Assembly: GCA_031761405.1 (NCBI GenBank)
Contig: JASEVX010000327.1
Span: 62,001 to 126,000, forward strand
From: Serripes groenlandicus
Lineage: Eukaryota; Mollusca; Bivalvia; Cardiida; Cardiidae
Length of the DNA: 64,000 nt
Direction of reading: 5' to 3'
How positions within the stretch are numbered: position 1 is the first letter of the stretch; every line of letters begins with the position of its first letter. Below are positions 1 to 10,470 of the stretch, piece after piece. Both the position numbers and the translations under genes were made by a program. Below the pieces are notes generated by a model. It saw only the letters and a list, made by a program, of their open reading frames with translations. It was not told where the DNA came from and ran no database searches.

Positions 1-376
1 ATAGTGAAAACTTAAAACATCTTCTTCTCCGAAAGTGTTCAGCCGATTTTCAAATAATTTTGTAGAAATGTTCATTGGGTGACCCTCTATCAGATTTCTT
101 CAAGCCATGTTGATTGGTCGAAAAACATGGCCGCCAGAGGGCGGGGCTATTTTGACTTATATGACCATAGTGAAAACTTAAAAAATCTTCTCCTCCGAAA
201 GTGTCAGGCATATTTTCAAATAATTTTGCAGAAACATTCCTTTGGTGACACTCTACAAGATTCCTTTAAGCCATGGTGGTTGGTAAAAAAAATAGCCACC
301 ACGGGACAGGGCTGTTTGGAGATTTTATTTTTGCCTTATGGCCGTGGAGCGATACTGGCCCTCTTGGGCCTCTTGT
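1..376 (+). mobile_element. H1 element, 3' part (runs in from the left edge)
   Basis: The body consists of repeats of about 160 bp, each with a GCCGCCAGAGGGCGGGGC-type box and a CAAATAATTTTGTAGAAATG box. It ends with the hairpin GGCCC-TCTT-GGGCC at 357-370 followed by TCTTGTT. Directly after it, H1 body sequence starts again from its head-proximal part. This copy therefore looks inserted in the poly-T run of another H1 copy. The open frame at 79-393 is repeat sequence, not a gene. Confidence 0.65.
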
Positions 377-1267
377 TTTTTATCCAACCATAATTCTGGT
401 TTCCATGGTAACCAAAAGAAAAAAATAGTGAAAACTTAAAAAATCTTCTTCTCCGAAAGTGTAACAGGCCGATTTTCAAATAATTTTGTAGAAATGTTCC
501 TTGGGTAACCCTTTATTAGATTTCTTCAAGAAATGTTGATTGGGCGAAAAACATGGCCTCCAGGGGGCGGGGCTATTTTGTCTTATATAGCTAAAGTGAA
601 AACTTAATAAATGTTCTTCGATATATCTCCAAAAGTGTTCAGCAGATTTTCAAATAATTTTGTAGATATGTTCCATGGGTGACCCTCTATCAGATTCCTT
701 CAAGCCATGTTGATTGGTAAAAAAACATAGCCGTCACAGGGCGGGGCTATTTTGCCTATATGGCTAAAGAGAAACTTAAAAAATCTTCCCCTCCAAAAGT
801 GTCAGGACGATTTTCAAATAATTTTGTAGAAATGTTCCTTGGGTGACCCTTTATTAGATTCCTTCAAGAAATGTTGATTGGTAAAAAAACATGGCCGCCA
901 TGGCGTGGCTATTTTACCTTATATATAGCTATAGTGAAAACTTAAAGAATCTTCTTCTCCGAAAGTGTTCAGCCGATTTTCAAATAATTTTGTAGAAATG
1001 TTCATTGGGTGAAAAACATGGCCACCATGGGGTGGGGTTATTTTGCCTTATATGGCAATAGTGAAAACTTAAAATATCCTCTCCTCCGAAAGTGTCAGGC
1101 CAATTTTCAAATAATTTTGCAGAAACATTCCTTGGGTGACACTCTACAAGATTCCTTTAAGCCATGGTGGTTGGTAAAAAAAATAGCCACCAGGGGGCAG
1201 GGCTGTTTGGAGATTTTATTTTTGCCTGATGGCCGTGGAGCGATACTGGCCCTCTTGGGCCTCTTGT
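377..1267 (+). mobile_element. H1 element, outer copy, 5' head not in window
   Basis: It starts with the head-proximal H1 body (CCATAATTCTGGTTTCC, then CATGGTAACC) and runs through about five body units. It ends with GGCCC-TCTT-GGGCC at 1248-1261 and TCTTGTT. The same start-of-body sequence follows the H1 head at 7270. The head of this copy presumably lies left of the window, split off by the copy at 1-376. Open frames at 1009-1311 (+) and 1107-1289 (-) are repeat-derived. Confidence 0.65.
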
Positions 1268-1900
1268 TCTTTTTTCTCCCCTGTGCCAAGTTTAAACAAA
1301 ATATCTTTTAAAGGTTAAAAAACTATTGTGATAGTATTTCAATAGTTTCTAGATTGTTGCAATACTATCGCAATATGAATTTTACTATCGCAATACTATC
1401 GTGATAGCTCTTTTGACCTCAATAGTCACCTCTATTGGCAAATAGAGAAATTGTGCTTAATGAGCATTTTTTGTGTTTGTGTTTGCTCTCAAATTTTTCA
1501 AAGCATGAGTTTAACTTTTCTAGGGAGAAAACCCTCAATGTGAAGGAACTAAATTGAACAGACCTTTTCAATATCGAACATCATTGAAACAAACACCAAA
1601 CTAATGGATACTGTTTTCTCTCCTAGCTTTCTATGATTATATAATTTAGTCATTTCTAAAGTGTACAAAATGTTTTATCTTAATATGGCCTAGCGACCTG
1701 GTGATGAACATGTGATAACCCAAACAATATAGATTACAAATAACCAAGACAAACATTCTAATGAGCTAAAACGGTAGTCTATTGATTTCCAACTATATTT
1801 TTCTTAAATTTGGCCTAATTTTGAACACATCCTGACCCAAGACAAAATTCTGGCAAACTAACATTATTCTACTGTCAAAAGATGCAGCTTTTCTCAAATT
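1268..1900. other. Non-coding stretch with short CAATACTATCG repeats
   Basis: No gene is visible. Between about 1322 and 1411 the motif CAATACTATCG and its inverse (CGATAGTATTG-like) recur several times in both orientations, giving weak stem potential. The rest is AT-rich single-copy-looking DNA. Confidence 0.5.
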
Positions 1901-1914
1901 TACCCGCACCAGAG

Positions 1915-2095
1915 TGCACTCCTCTGCGAAATATTCTGGAACAGTTCCAGAATTATACTAACATTGTTCCAGAATAAATGTTCAAGAACTGCTCTAGAAC
2001 AAGCCCAGAACCATTCTAGAACATTTAAAGAACATTTATATTACGTTAAATGAGACATTTCAGGGACAGATGTTCTAGAACAGTTCTGTTACTGT
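1915..2095. repeat. TTCTAGAAC-type short repeat array, first block
   Basis: GTTCTAGAAC and GTTCCAGAAT variants recur every 10 to 25 bp: palindromic TTC-NN-GAA cores joined by CAG or similar. Similar blocks lie at 3010-3380 and 4040-4510. The array is degenerate rather than a clean tandem repeat. Confidence 0.6.
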
Positions 2096-2100
2096 TTCTT

Positions 2101-2640
2101 AACCAGGTTTTCCGAAGTAAAAATCTGCCTGGTTATTAGTTTGGCGAAGTCGGCGGGCGGGCGGCAACTTTCCTTGTCCGGACCATAACTTTGCCATGCA
2201 TAGAGATATTTTCAAATAACTTGGCACAAACACTCACCATATCAAGACGATGTGCCAAATGCAAAAAAAAAGCTGTAGATTCAAGGTCAAGGTCACTGTG
2301 ATAAGAAATAGACTTTAATTGAACTTTTCTTGTCCGGACCATAAGTTGATAACTGTGTGAATTCATAGAGATATTTTCGAATAACTTGGCACAAATATGA
2401 ACTATATCAATATGATGTGTCACATGCAAAACTTTTGTCTGTAGCTTCAAGGTCAAGATCACAGTGACAACAAATAGACATCAGTTGAACTTTTCTTGTC
2501 CGGACAATAACTTTTTCATCCATAGAGATATTTTCAAATAGCTTGGAACAGATATATAACTTCGCGCAAATATGCTCCATATTAAATAACTTGGCAATAA
2601 GTTTTATAACCTCGGGCCCTGGATCTAGTCTGTTTGCAAA
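2101..2640 (+). mobile_element. H8-like dispersed element
   Basis: It opens with a hairpin (AACCAGG at 2101-2107, CCTGGTT at 2128-2134), then GGCGGGCGGGCGGC. Three body units of about 180 bp follow, each with TTGTCCGGACCATAAC, ATAGAGATATTTTC and AAGGTCAAGGTCAC. A second, diverged array of this kind is at 58294-58870. The right end is uncertain because I do not see a terminal hairpin. The minus-strand frame at 2136-2462 is repeat. Confidence 0.5.
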
Positions 2641-3009
2641 GGCATAAACGCGTTACTATCAAGTAAAGGGTTGAGGCAGATCACTGATTATCAACCTGGC
2701 ATTAGGGATCATAAAATGTGGCTGCTTACAACAAAAGGTTGCTTAATATCTGTTATCTATTATATGTTCTTAATAAATGAGGCCATCAACACACGATTGA
2801 CTCTATTGAACTGGTATAATTTGTTAGATAAAATTGTGATATATTTAATTGACAAAGTACTTATGATTATTCATCAATAGAAATATTCCCTGTTACTTGA
2901 ATTACTAGATTTGATTAACTATTAACAGAAAGATTTGACAGATCTGTTAATTCTTAATCAAACACCTTCCATTATAGAAAACCTGGTTTCATGGAATTTC
3001 CATGTCTTG
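2641..3009. other. Nothing recognisable
   Basis: AT-rich sequence without coding signal. The short open frame at 2671-2880 has low-complexity composition and no recognisable domain. Confidence 0.4.
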
Positions 3010-3385
3010 TTGACCACTTGTTCAAGAACAGTTCTATAACAAATATTCTAGAATAGATTGAGAACAGTTCCCTTCTATTGTTCTGGAGTTGTTCTAGAAC
3101 TAGTCTAGAATAATTCTAGAACAGTTCCAGAACAATTCTTCTGAAAAAATTGTCTCACTTAACGTTCTAGAACTGTCCCATAAACATTCTAGAACTGTCC
3201 CACAAACATTCCAGAACAGTTCTAGACCAGAGTTCCAGAACAATTCTAGAATTTTCTAGAATAGTTCAAGAATGGTTTCAGAACAATGAAGGTTTGTTCC
3301 AAAAATGATGTGGGATGGTTCTAGAATAGTTCCAGGACACCTGCTCAGTAAACATCTGAATCATACTTGTATCTGTTCTAGAGCT
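3010..3385. repeat. TTCTAGAAC-type short repeat array, second block
   Basis: About twenty occurrences of GTTCTAGAA, GTTCCAGAAC or close variants, densest at 3105-3290. The palindromic core TCTAGA occurs many times. This is the same family as the blocks at 1915-2095 and 4040-4510. Confidence 0.65.
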
Positions 3386-4039
3386 TGGGTGGGATGTACC
3401 TAGAACAATCCAAGAAATATTCAATTAAAAGTAAACTCACAGAAACTACAATCATTTTTGCATTTCTTACATGTCTAAGATAGACTATGTTGTAATGGGT
3501 TATCCTAGACATTGTAGTAAATTACAAAATTAACTGAAAATGCCAGGGCCTGGAACTGCCTAAAGCCTAAAAGTGTTCCAAAAAGTAATCATGTTACAAG
3601 AGTTATCACATAAAGATGATGAATTTCACTTTAAATCACTGAATAAACTTTCATTAACATAAGTTGTACCTGTCAAGTGTTTCTAAGCCAAGTTGAATAC
3701 ATTCTGTGCTTGTAAAGCTTCATTTTATGTTTTTTCTATCTGCTTTTATCATTAGAATGAGAAGAAAAGTTATTTACAAATCACTTTTTACATAATATTT
3801 CCATTATAACCGAGTGTTTTGTGAAAACATTGCCTGAATTTTAACATGTCACACATTATCATTCATTTTGAAAATTTAAAATCTCAACTTCCTGTTGTTG
3901 TTGTTGCAATTATTAAAAAAAAAGAAGGTTCTAGAAGTGTTCTAGAAGTGTCCTTGTTTCTCTTCAGAATGGATCAAGTTTAAGTGATTCATTCACACTG
4001 AGTTAAAAAACACAAAGTCATTATTATTTAATTAAATTG
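3386..4039. other. Non-coding, with a few isolated TTCTAGAAG motifs
   Basis: No gene is seen. A short GTT run (3893-3905) and two neighbouring TTCTAGAAGTG motifs near 3930-3950 link it to the flanking arrays. Confidence 0.4.
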
Positions 4040-4512
4040 ACTGAGTAAAATTATTCTAAAAGTGTACTGGAAATATGTTGTAGATCATTTCTAGAACATA
4101 TGCAGAACTTGATATGATGATCTTCTAGAATTTTGTTTTAGAACATTTGCAGAACATTTCAAGAACTTGATATTTCCTTGAAATGTTCTAAAAATGTTCT
4201 AGACCATTTGTAGAACTTGTAAATCACAGATTATAAAAGTTCATATTTTGGAACATTTTAGAACACTTTTAGAACCAAATATTAAACATTTGTAGAACAT
4301 TTCTTTAACTGATTTTGTCCTTGAAAAGTTCTAAAAATGTTCTAGAATATTTCAAGAACACTTTCAGAATGAAAACAAGTTCAACAAATGTTATGGATTT
4401 ATTCTAGAATGATGTTCTAGAACAGTTCTAGAACACGTATATGTTACTGTTCTAGAACCGTTCTTGATGTTTTAGAACTGTTCTAGAACTGTTCCATTTT
4501 CTAGAATGTAAT
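4040..4512. repeat. TTCTAGAAC-type short repeat array, third block
   Basis: Motifs such as GTTCTAGAACAGTTC, AGAACATTTCAAGAAC and CATTTGTAGAACATT recur from 4070 to 4505. The last 100 bp has the cleanest GTTCTAGAAC palindromes. Confidence 0.6.
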
Positions 4513-4520
4513 TTCGCAGG

Positions 4521-4700
4521 GGCTATTATTGAAAATCGCAAGGCCATGAGGCCTACACCGTGATGTATACTGCTTGTTACTTTGCAGGATTTTCTATACG
4601 ATCGCTACTACAGTGCCATCAGCGCTTTGATTATTCCTGGGTGACTAGGTGACTAACAAGTACTAGACTAGGAGATGTGTCTAATACCTAAGAATACTAA
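4521..4700 (-). repeat. SINE fragment, diverged
   Basis: The stretch TTCCTGGGTGACTAGG...AGTACTAGACTAGG at 4634-4675 matches the middle of the SINE at 44385-44545 (CCCTGGGTAAACTAACC...AGTACTAGGCTAG) in the same orientation. The tRNA-like head is not clear in this copy. Confidence 0.4.
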
Positions 4701-4779
4701 ACAAGCGGTATCAAACCAGAAATATCATGTCTCTTACTGCTATTCAAACAAGACTTATCCAACTTGATTTATAGTTCTA

Positions 4780-4869
4780 TACTATCAAGCCACTATCTCA
4801 GTAACAACTGTTGTCTATAGTATCATATGTCCAAATAGTTGAGCATGCTGTCTTGCGGACAGCTCTTGT
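4780..4869 (+). mobile_element. H7 3'-terminal fragment
   Basis: It ends GAGCATGCTGTC-TTGC-GGACAGC-TCTTGTT, the same terminus as the longer H7 at 22612-23167. The sequence that follows (about 4870-5030: GCAGCATCAGAAAAGGGG...) is H5-like body, so this fragment seems inserted in or fused to an H5 remnant. Confidence 0.5.
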
Positions 4870-5030
4870 TGGCTTTAGCATTCTTGCAGCATCAGAAAAG
4901 GGGTAATAAAATGACAAAACTTTAAAACTTCTTCTCCTTTGATATCAAGGTAAATTGGCGGAAATGTACCTAAGGTGACCTTGTACAAATGTCAAGCCAT
5001 ATTGGTTGAACACATAGGTATACTTTCAGC
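4870..5030 (+). repeat. H5-like body fragment
   Basis: GCATCAGAAAAGGGG, the CTTCTTCTCC-like box and the CCTAAGGTGACC-like box match the start of H5 bodies at 57000 and 61400. It has no termini of its own. Confidence 0.35.
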
Positions 5031-5961
5031 TATACTAGAAGTCTAAAAATTGAAAAATATAAATGTTTGCTGTAATGTGTCAAATGCCAATACTTAATTA
5101 TTGCATTTACGATATATAAGAAATGAGATCATCATTCTCGAATGTACATGTAAGCTTATTGGAGTCTTTAACAGGTTGTCAAAGCAGGATAGTGTGATGC
5201 TGATCTGACTATACAGACCTATCTTAATCTTGACTTGATGATGCAAAATGTCTTTGGTTGGGTTTTCTGTGATGTGGCTCATTTTTAGTCGGAGCAAATA
5301 AACCAGAATATTGTGGTCAAAAGGTTTTTAACTGTTGTTGACCGTACAGTCGCCAGTACAACAATCTTATTCAACTGTGACTGTGTGGTCAATGTTATTC
5401 CAAAGGGGCATCATACTTTCTATGTTTTAATACCCACTCTACTGAGATAGAATAGAACTTTTGATTGCAGTTCTACAATCATGGCCTCTTTAAAATATTT
5501 TGTGAAAAGCATTAATTGTTCAAGATTGCCCATATGATTCACCTATGAAGATGGTGAATCTGTTAAATATATTAAGTTAATAATGTAAATAGTGAACTAG
5601 GTAATAATGTTGTTGCTGGCTGGACATTGTTTTTTCTATTACAAGCTACGTATGCAAAGTCTATGACTGTCTTGTTCAATGATAAATCAAATCTTAAATA
5701 TATAATATATTATAATATCTTTTCCTTATAACATAGGTAATGTCATTTTAGTGTTCTGTTATGAAATTAAGTTTACCCTTTGTAAGTATATTCTTTCTTT
5801 TTTTTTACCAATTTGACATTTCGCTCTGGTATAACCATTGCAGCAGACTGCATTTTTCGTTTTATTTTCTGCCGTCAGTGAAAATTTGTATATGCTCAGC
5901 GTAGTACACATTCATATGACTTTCTGTTATTTTTAAAATGGTGGATGGATCATTGCTTTTT
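5031..5961. other. Nothing recognisable
   Basis: AT-rich DNA. Short open frames (for example 5094-5297 on the minus strand) have no recognisable domain. A TATAATATATTATAATAT run lies near 5700. Confidence 0.4.
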
Positions 5962-6495
5962 AGCTCACCTATGCACAAAGTGCAAGGTGAGCTACTGTGA
6001 TCACATTTTGTCCGGCGTCCGTCCTTCGTGCGTCTTCAACATTTGCGCTTAACACTCTACAGGCTACATTTTGCATCCAATCTTCTTAAAAGTGTATCAG
6101 AACATTCATCTCCATCAAATCTTGGACAAGTTCGAAACTGGGTCATATGAGGTCAAAATCTAGGTCACTAGGTCAACTTGAGCATGTTGAAACTTTATCA
6201 GAATGTTGGTCTTGATGATATGTAGGTCAAGTTCGAACATGGGTCATGTTGGGTCAATAAGTAGGTCACTAGGTCAAAATTGAAGGAAAATCTTGTTAAC
6301 ACTCTAGAGGTCGCAATTTCTGCTTCAGCAGTTTGAAATTTTGTCAGAATGTTTGTCTTAAAGATATCTAGGTCAAGTTATAATATTGGGTCAGAAACTA
6401 GGTCACTAGGCCAAATTGAAGGACAATCTTGTTAACTCTGTAGAAGATGCATTTTTTGCTACAGCAGCTTGACATTTGATGAGAATATTGTTCCG
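5962..6495 (+). mobile_element. H2 element, 3'-truncated
   Basis: The head hairpin AGCTCACCT..AGGTGAGCT is at 5962-5993, followed by GTCCGGCGTCCGTCC and three body units of about 160 bp with AGGTCACTAGGTCAA at 6167 and 6266. It stops near 6495 with no terminal hairpin, where unrelated sequence begins. Confidence 0.65.
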
Positions 6496-6764
6496 TTCCG
6501 TCTGCATTAGACAGTTACCTGTGTTGGTAACTGCATTTTGCAAGAAGGGAATGAAACAAAGGCCTACAGTGCTACACTTGATATGGGTACGTGTTTAATA
6601 AAACATCATACGATGATACAACACATTGAGAGGATGTGCAGTGTACAAGAACCATAACTCTAATTTAGCTAATTACAGACTTATTGCCCTTTCTTACTTT
6701 TTCTTGTCTGGAGAATAACTTAATAACTACGCGATGGAATTTGATAAAACTTCATACAATGGTA

Positions 6765-7096
6765 GAGCACAATTATGGCTACGTCTGGATTGCTCACGAT
6801 GTTGGCAACGATGATATATTTATCAAACAGTTTACACAAAGACTAGAAGATAATTCTACTCAACTTTGGATCTCAAATATAAACATTACCTCTAAAGCAT
6901 TAACCTATAAGCATTTTAAATCGGCCCTTACCCCCGAATTATACCTAAGTGTAGATATACCATATGTCCACAGAAAAATGCTGTCTAATTTTAGGTGCTC
7001 TAACCATGAACTGATGAGTGAACGAGGTATAGGCATCTTGGAATAGAATAAAGAATCAAATTTATCTGTAGTTGAAGGTGAATACCACCTACTTTT
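6765..7096 (+). pseudogene. Non-LTR retrotransposon (LINE) ORF2 C-terminal relic, left part
   Basis: One frame reads GYVWIAHDVGN, FIKQFTQRLEDN, LTYKHFKSALTPELYL and KMLSNFRCSNHEL, then a stop (7044-7046), then VVEGEYHLLL. This pattern (aromatic YK-x-FK, then R-x-x-L-x-x-FRCSNH, then a CxxC and E-x-EYHxLL block) is the region downstream of reverse transcriptase in many animal LINE ORF2 proteins. The CxxC pair expected before VVEGEYH reads S-N-L-S, so the zinc knuckle is lost. The frame is cut at 7096 by an H1 head and resumes at 9947. The reverse-transcriptase core itself is absent. The family assignment rests on pattern memory; a protein search would settle it. Confidence 0.65.
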
Positions 7097-8340
7097 AGCT
7101 CCACTGGCTGAAAGCCAGTCGAGCTTATGTCATGGCGAATTGTCCGTCGTGCGTGCGTGCGTGCGTTAACTTTTTCCTTTAAACGACTTCTTCTCACTAA
7201 CCACTTGGCCAATTTGGTTGAAACTTCATAGGAAGCATCCTCTCAATGTCCTCTCTTAAATTCCTTCAATTTTTTTTATCCATCCATAATTCTGGTTTCC
7301 ATGGCAACCAAAAGAAAAAAATAGTGAAAACTTAAAAAATCTTCTTCTCTGAAAGTGTCGGGCCGATTTTTAAATAATTTTGCAGAAATGTTCCTTGGGT
7401 GACCCTTTATTAGATTCCTTCAAGAAATGTTGATTGGTCGAAAAACATGGTCGCCAGAGGGCGGGGCTATTTTGCCTTAAATGACCATTATAGTGAAAAC
7501 TTAAAAAATCTTCTTCTCTGAAAGTGTTGCGCAGATTTTCAAATAATTTTGTAGAAATGTTCCTTGGGTGACCCTCTATCAGATTCCTTCAAGCCATATT
7601 GATTGGTTAAAAAACATGGCAGCCAGAGGGCGGGGCTATTTTGCCTTATACGGCTAAAGAGAGAACTTAAAAAATCTTCTCCTCCGAAAGTGTCAGGCTG
7701 ATTTTCAAATAATTTTGTAGAAATGTTCCTTGGGTGACCCTTTATTAGATTCCTTCAAGAAATGTTGATTGGTGGAAAAACATGGCCGCCAGGGTCGGGG
7801 CTATTTTGGCTTATATAGCTATAGTGTAAGCTTAAAAAATCTTCTTCTCCGAAAGTGTTCAGCCGATTTTCAAATAATTTTGTAGAAATGTTCATTGGGT
7901 GACCTTCTATCAGATTCCTTCAAGCCATGTTGATTGGTCGAAAAATATGGCCGCCAGAGGGCGGGGCTATTTTGCTCTATATGACCATAGTGAAAATTTA
8001 AAAAATCTTCTTCTCCGAAAGTGTTGAGCAGATTTTCAAATAATGTTGTAGAAATATGTTCTTTGGGTAACCCTCTATCAGATTCCTTCAAGCCATGTTG
8101 ATTGGTTGAAAAATATGGCCGCCATGGGGTGGGGCTATTTTGCCTTATATGGCTATGGTGAAAACTTAAAAATATCCTCTCCTCCGAAAGTGTCAGGCCG
8201 ATTTTCAAATAATTAAGATTCCTTTAAGCCATGGTGGTTGGTAAAAAATATGGCCACTAGGGGGCAGGGCAGGGCTGTTTGGAGATTTGATTTTTGCCTT
8301 ATGGCCGTGGAGCGATACTGGCCCTCTTGGGCCTCTTGTT
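7097..8340 (+). mobile_element. H1 element, full length
   Basis: The head hairpin ACTGGCT-GAA-AGCCAGT is inside AGCTC..GAGCT at 7097-7125, followed by GTCCGTCGTGCGTGCGTGCG, then about five to six H1 body units. It ends GGCCC-TCTT-GGGCC plus TCTTGTT at 8327-8340. The next base begins the H2 head, with no DNA between. Minus-strand frame 7870-8208 is repeat. Confidence 0.75.
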
Positions 8341-9946
8341 AGCTCACCTATGCACGAAGTGCAAGGTGAGCTATTGTGATCACATTTTGTCCGGCGTCCG
8401 TCCGTCGTGCATCGTCAACATTTCAACTTGTTATCTTCATGAAAGTGTATCAGAACATTCATCTCCATCAAATCATGGACAAGTTCGAAACTGGGCCATA
8501 TGAGGTCAAAAACGAGGTCACTAGGTCAAATTGAAGCAAAATCTTGTTGACACTCTGGAGGCCACATTATCAGAATGTTTGTCTTGATGATATGTAGGTC
8601 AAGTTTGAAAATTGGTCATGTCGGGTCAAAAAGTAGGTCACTAGGTCAAATTGAAGGAAAATCTTGTTAACACTCCAGAGGCCGCAATTTTTGCTTCAGC
8701 AGTTTGAAATTTTGTCAGAATGTTTGTCTTAAAAATATCTTGGTCAATTTCGAATATGGGTCATATTGGGTCAGAAACTAGGTCTCTATTCCAAATTGAA
8801 GGGTAATCTTGTTAACACTGTAGAGGCCATATTTTTAACCTGAGCATGTTGAAATTTTGTCAGAATGTTCGTCTTAAAAATATCTAGGTCAAGTTTAAAT
8901 ATGGGTCATATTGGGTCAGAAACTAGGTCTCTATTCCAAATTGAAGGGTAATCTTGTTAACACTGTAGAGGCCATATTTTTAACCTGAGCATGTTGAAAT
9001 TTTGTCAGAATGTTTGTCTTAAAAATATCTAGGTCAAGTTTAAATATGGGTCATATTAGGTCAGGAACTAGGTCACTAGGCCAAATTGAAGGAAAATCTT
9101 GTTAACTCTGTAGAAGCCGCATGTTTTGCTTCAGCAGCTTGAAATTTGGTCAGAATGTTGAGCTAAATGATATCTAGGCCAAGTTTGAATATAGGTCATG
9201 CGGGGTCAAAAACTAGGTCACTAGGCCAAATTGAAGGGTAATCTTGTTAACACTTTGGATGCCGCATTTTTTGCTTCAGCACTCTTCATACTGCATTTTT
9301 AACTTGAGCATGTTGAAACTTTATCAGAATGTTTTTCTTGATGATATGTAAGTCAAGTTCGATCAAGGGTCATGTCGGGTCAGAAAATAGGTCACTAGGC
9401 CAAATCGAAGGAACATTCTGTAGAAGACGCATTTTTTGCTACAGCAGCTTGACATTTAATAAGAATGTTTATCTAAATGATATCTAAGCCAAGTTCGAAT
9501 ATGGATCATGTAGGGTCAAAAACTAGGTCACTAGGCCAAATTGAAGGAAGATCTTGTTAACACTTTGGATGCCGCATTTTTTGCTTCAGCAGCTTGAAAT
9601 TTGGTCAGAATGTTTGTCTGATTATATCTAGGTCAAGTTTGAATATGGGTCATATTGGGTCAGAAACAAGGTCAATAAAGGAAAATATTGTTCAAACCTC
9701 GGAGGCCGCATTTTTACTTTGAGCAAGTTGAAAATTTGTCACAAGGTTGTCTTGATGATATCTAGTCCATGTTGGAAGATGGGTCATATCAGGTAAAAAA
9801 ATATAGATCACTAGGCCAAATGAAGAAAAATCTTGTTAACACTGTGGATGTTACATTCAGAATAATTGTCTTGATGTGTTTTGCATTGCAGTACAATAAT
9901 GTATAATTAAGGTGAGCGATCCAGGGTCATCATGGCCCTCTTGTTT
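8341..9946 (+). mobile_element. H2 element, full length
   Basis: The head hairpin is at 8341-8372 (AGCTCACCT..TGCAC-GAA-GTGCA..AGGTGAGCT), then GTCCGGCGTCCGTCC. Ten or so body units of about 130 to 160 bp follow, each with TCAGAATGTTTGTCTT, AGGTCAAGTT and AGGTCACTAGGYCAAATTG. It ends GGTGAGCGATCCAGGGTCATCATGGCC-type hairpin plus CTCTTGTTTT. The LINE frame resumes right after it. Confidence 0.75.
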
Positions 9947-10123
9947 TATTGTCCTATATATGAACCATTAAGACTGATTTACTTCAAACCGTATTAGAAT
10001 CGTTGTAGAAATGAACATGTATTCAATAGTATCTTTACATTAAATAACATAGCCGCAATAAGGTCTGTTGCAAAGTAACTCTTTGAGGCATTTCATGTTA
10101 GAAAGCAATTTTTTGAAAAATAA
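9947..10123 (+). pseudogene. LINE ORF2 C-terminal relic, right part
   Basis: The frame starting TAT at 9947 reads YCPIYEPLRLIYFKPY, a stop, NRCRNEHVFNS, then TLNNIAAIRSVAK, a stop, LFEAFHVRKQFFEK and a final stop at 10121. In LINE ORF2 proteins the EYHxLLxCPxY block is followed by exactly this kind of (I/L)xxLAKYLxxAFxxR helix at the end of the protein. The left part ends EYHLLL at 7096, so the two halves are one relic split by 2.85 kb of H1 plus H2. Confidence 0.65.
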
Positions 10124-10149
10124 GGATACATTCAATGAAGTGTAAAGTT

Positions 10150-10420
10150 GTTTGCCCGACTTACATTCTACAACTCACATATTCAACTACTCATCCACCA
10201 ACCCATTCATTTTACCACCCACCAAAACAATCTAACTCTCCCACTCACTCCACACACTTATTCACTCACTAGTTCACTCAAAACACTCAAACACCCCCAC
10301 ATGTACATTCATTCACTCCAATGCTCAATAAGCCACACACATACCACTCATGCTCTTGATCACCAACACATTCATTAACTACAACAGTCAATCAACCACA
10401 CACTCATTCATTCGCCGTTT
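10150..10420. repeat. CACTCA-rich simple sequence
   Basis: Degenerate CA/CACTCAC-rich low-complexity DNA (CCCACTCACTCCACACAC and similar). The 76-codon open frame here is an artefact of this composition. Confidence 0.6.
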
Positions 10421-10470
10421 TATTTTGCCTGAATTATATCTTTAAACACTGTATAGCTTAATTGTTTGTT

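Noticed and set aside
1107..1289. Lysine/arginine-rich minus-strand frame
   Set aside because: Reverse translation of the H1 tail region, present in all H1 copies.
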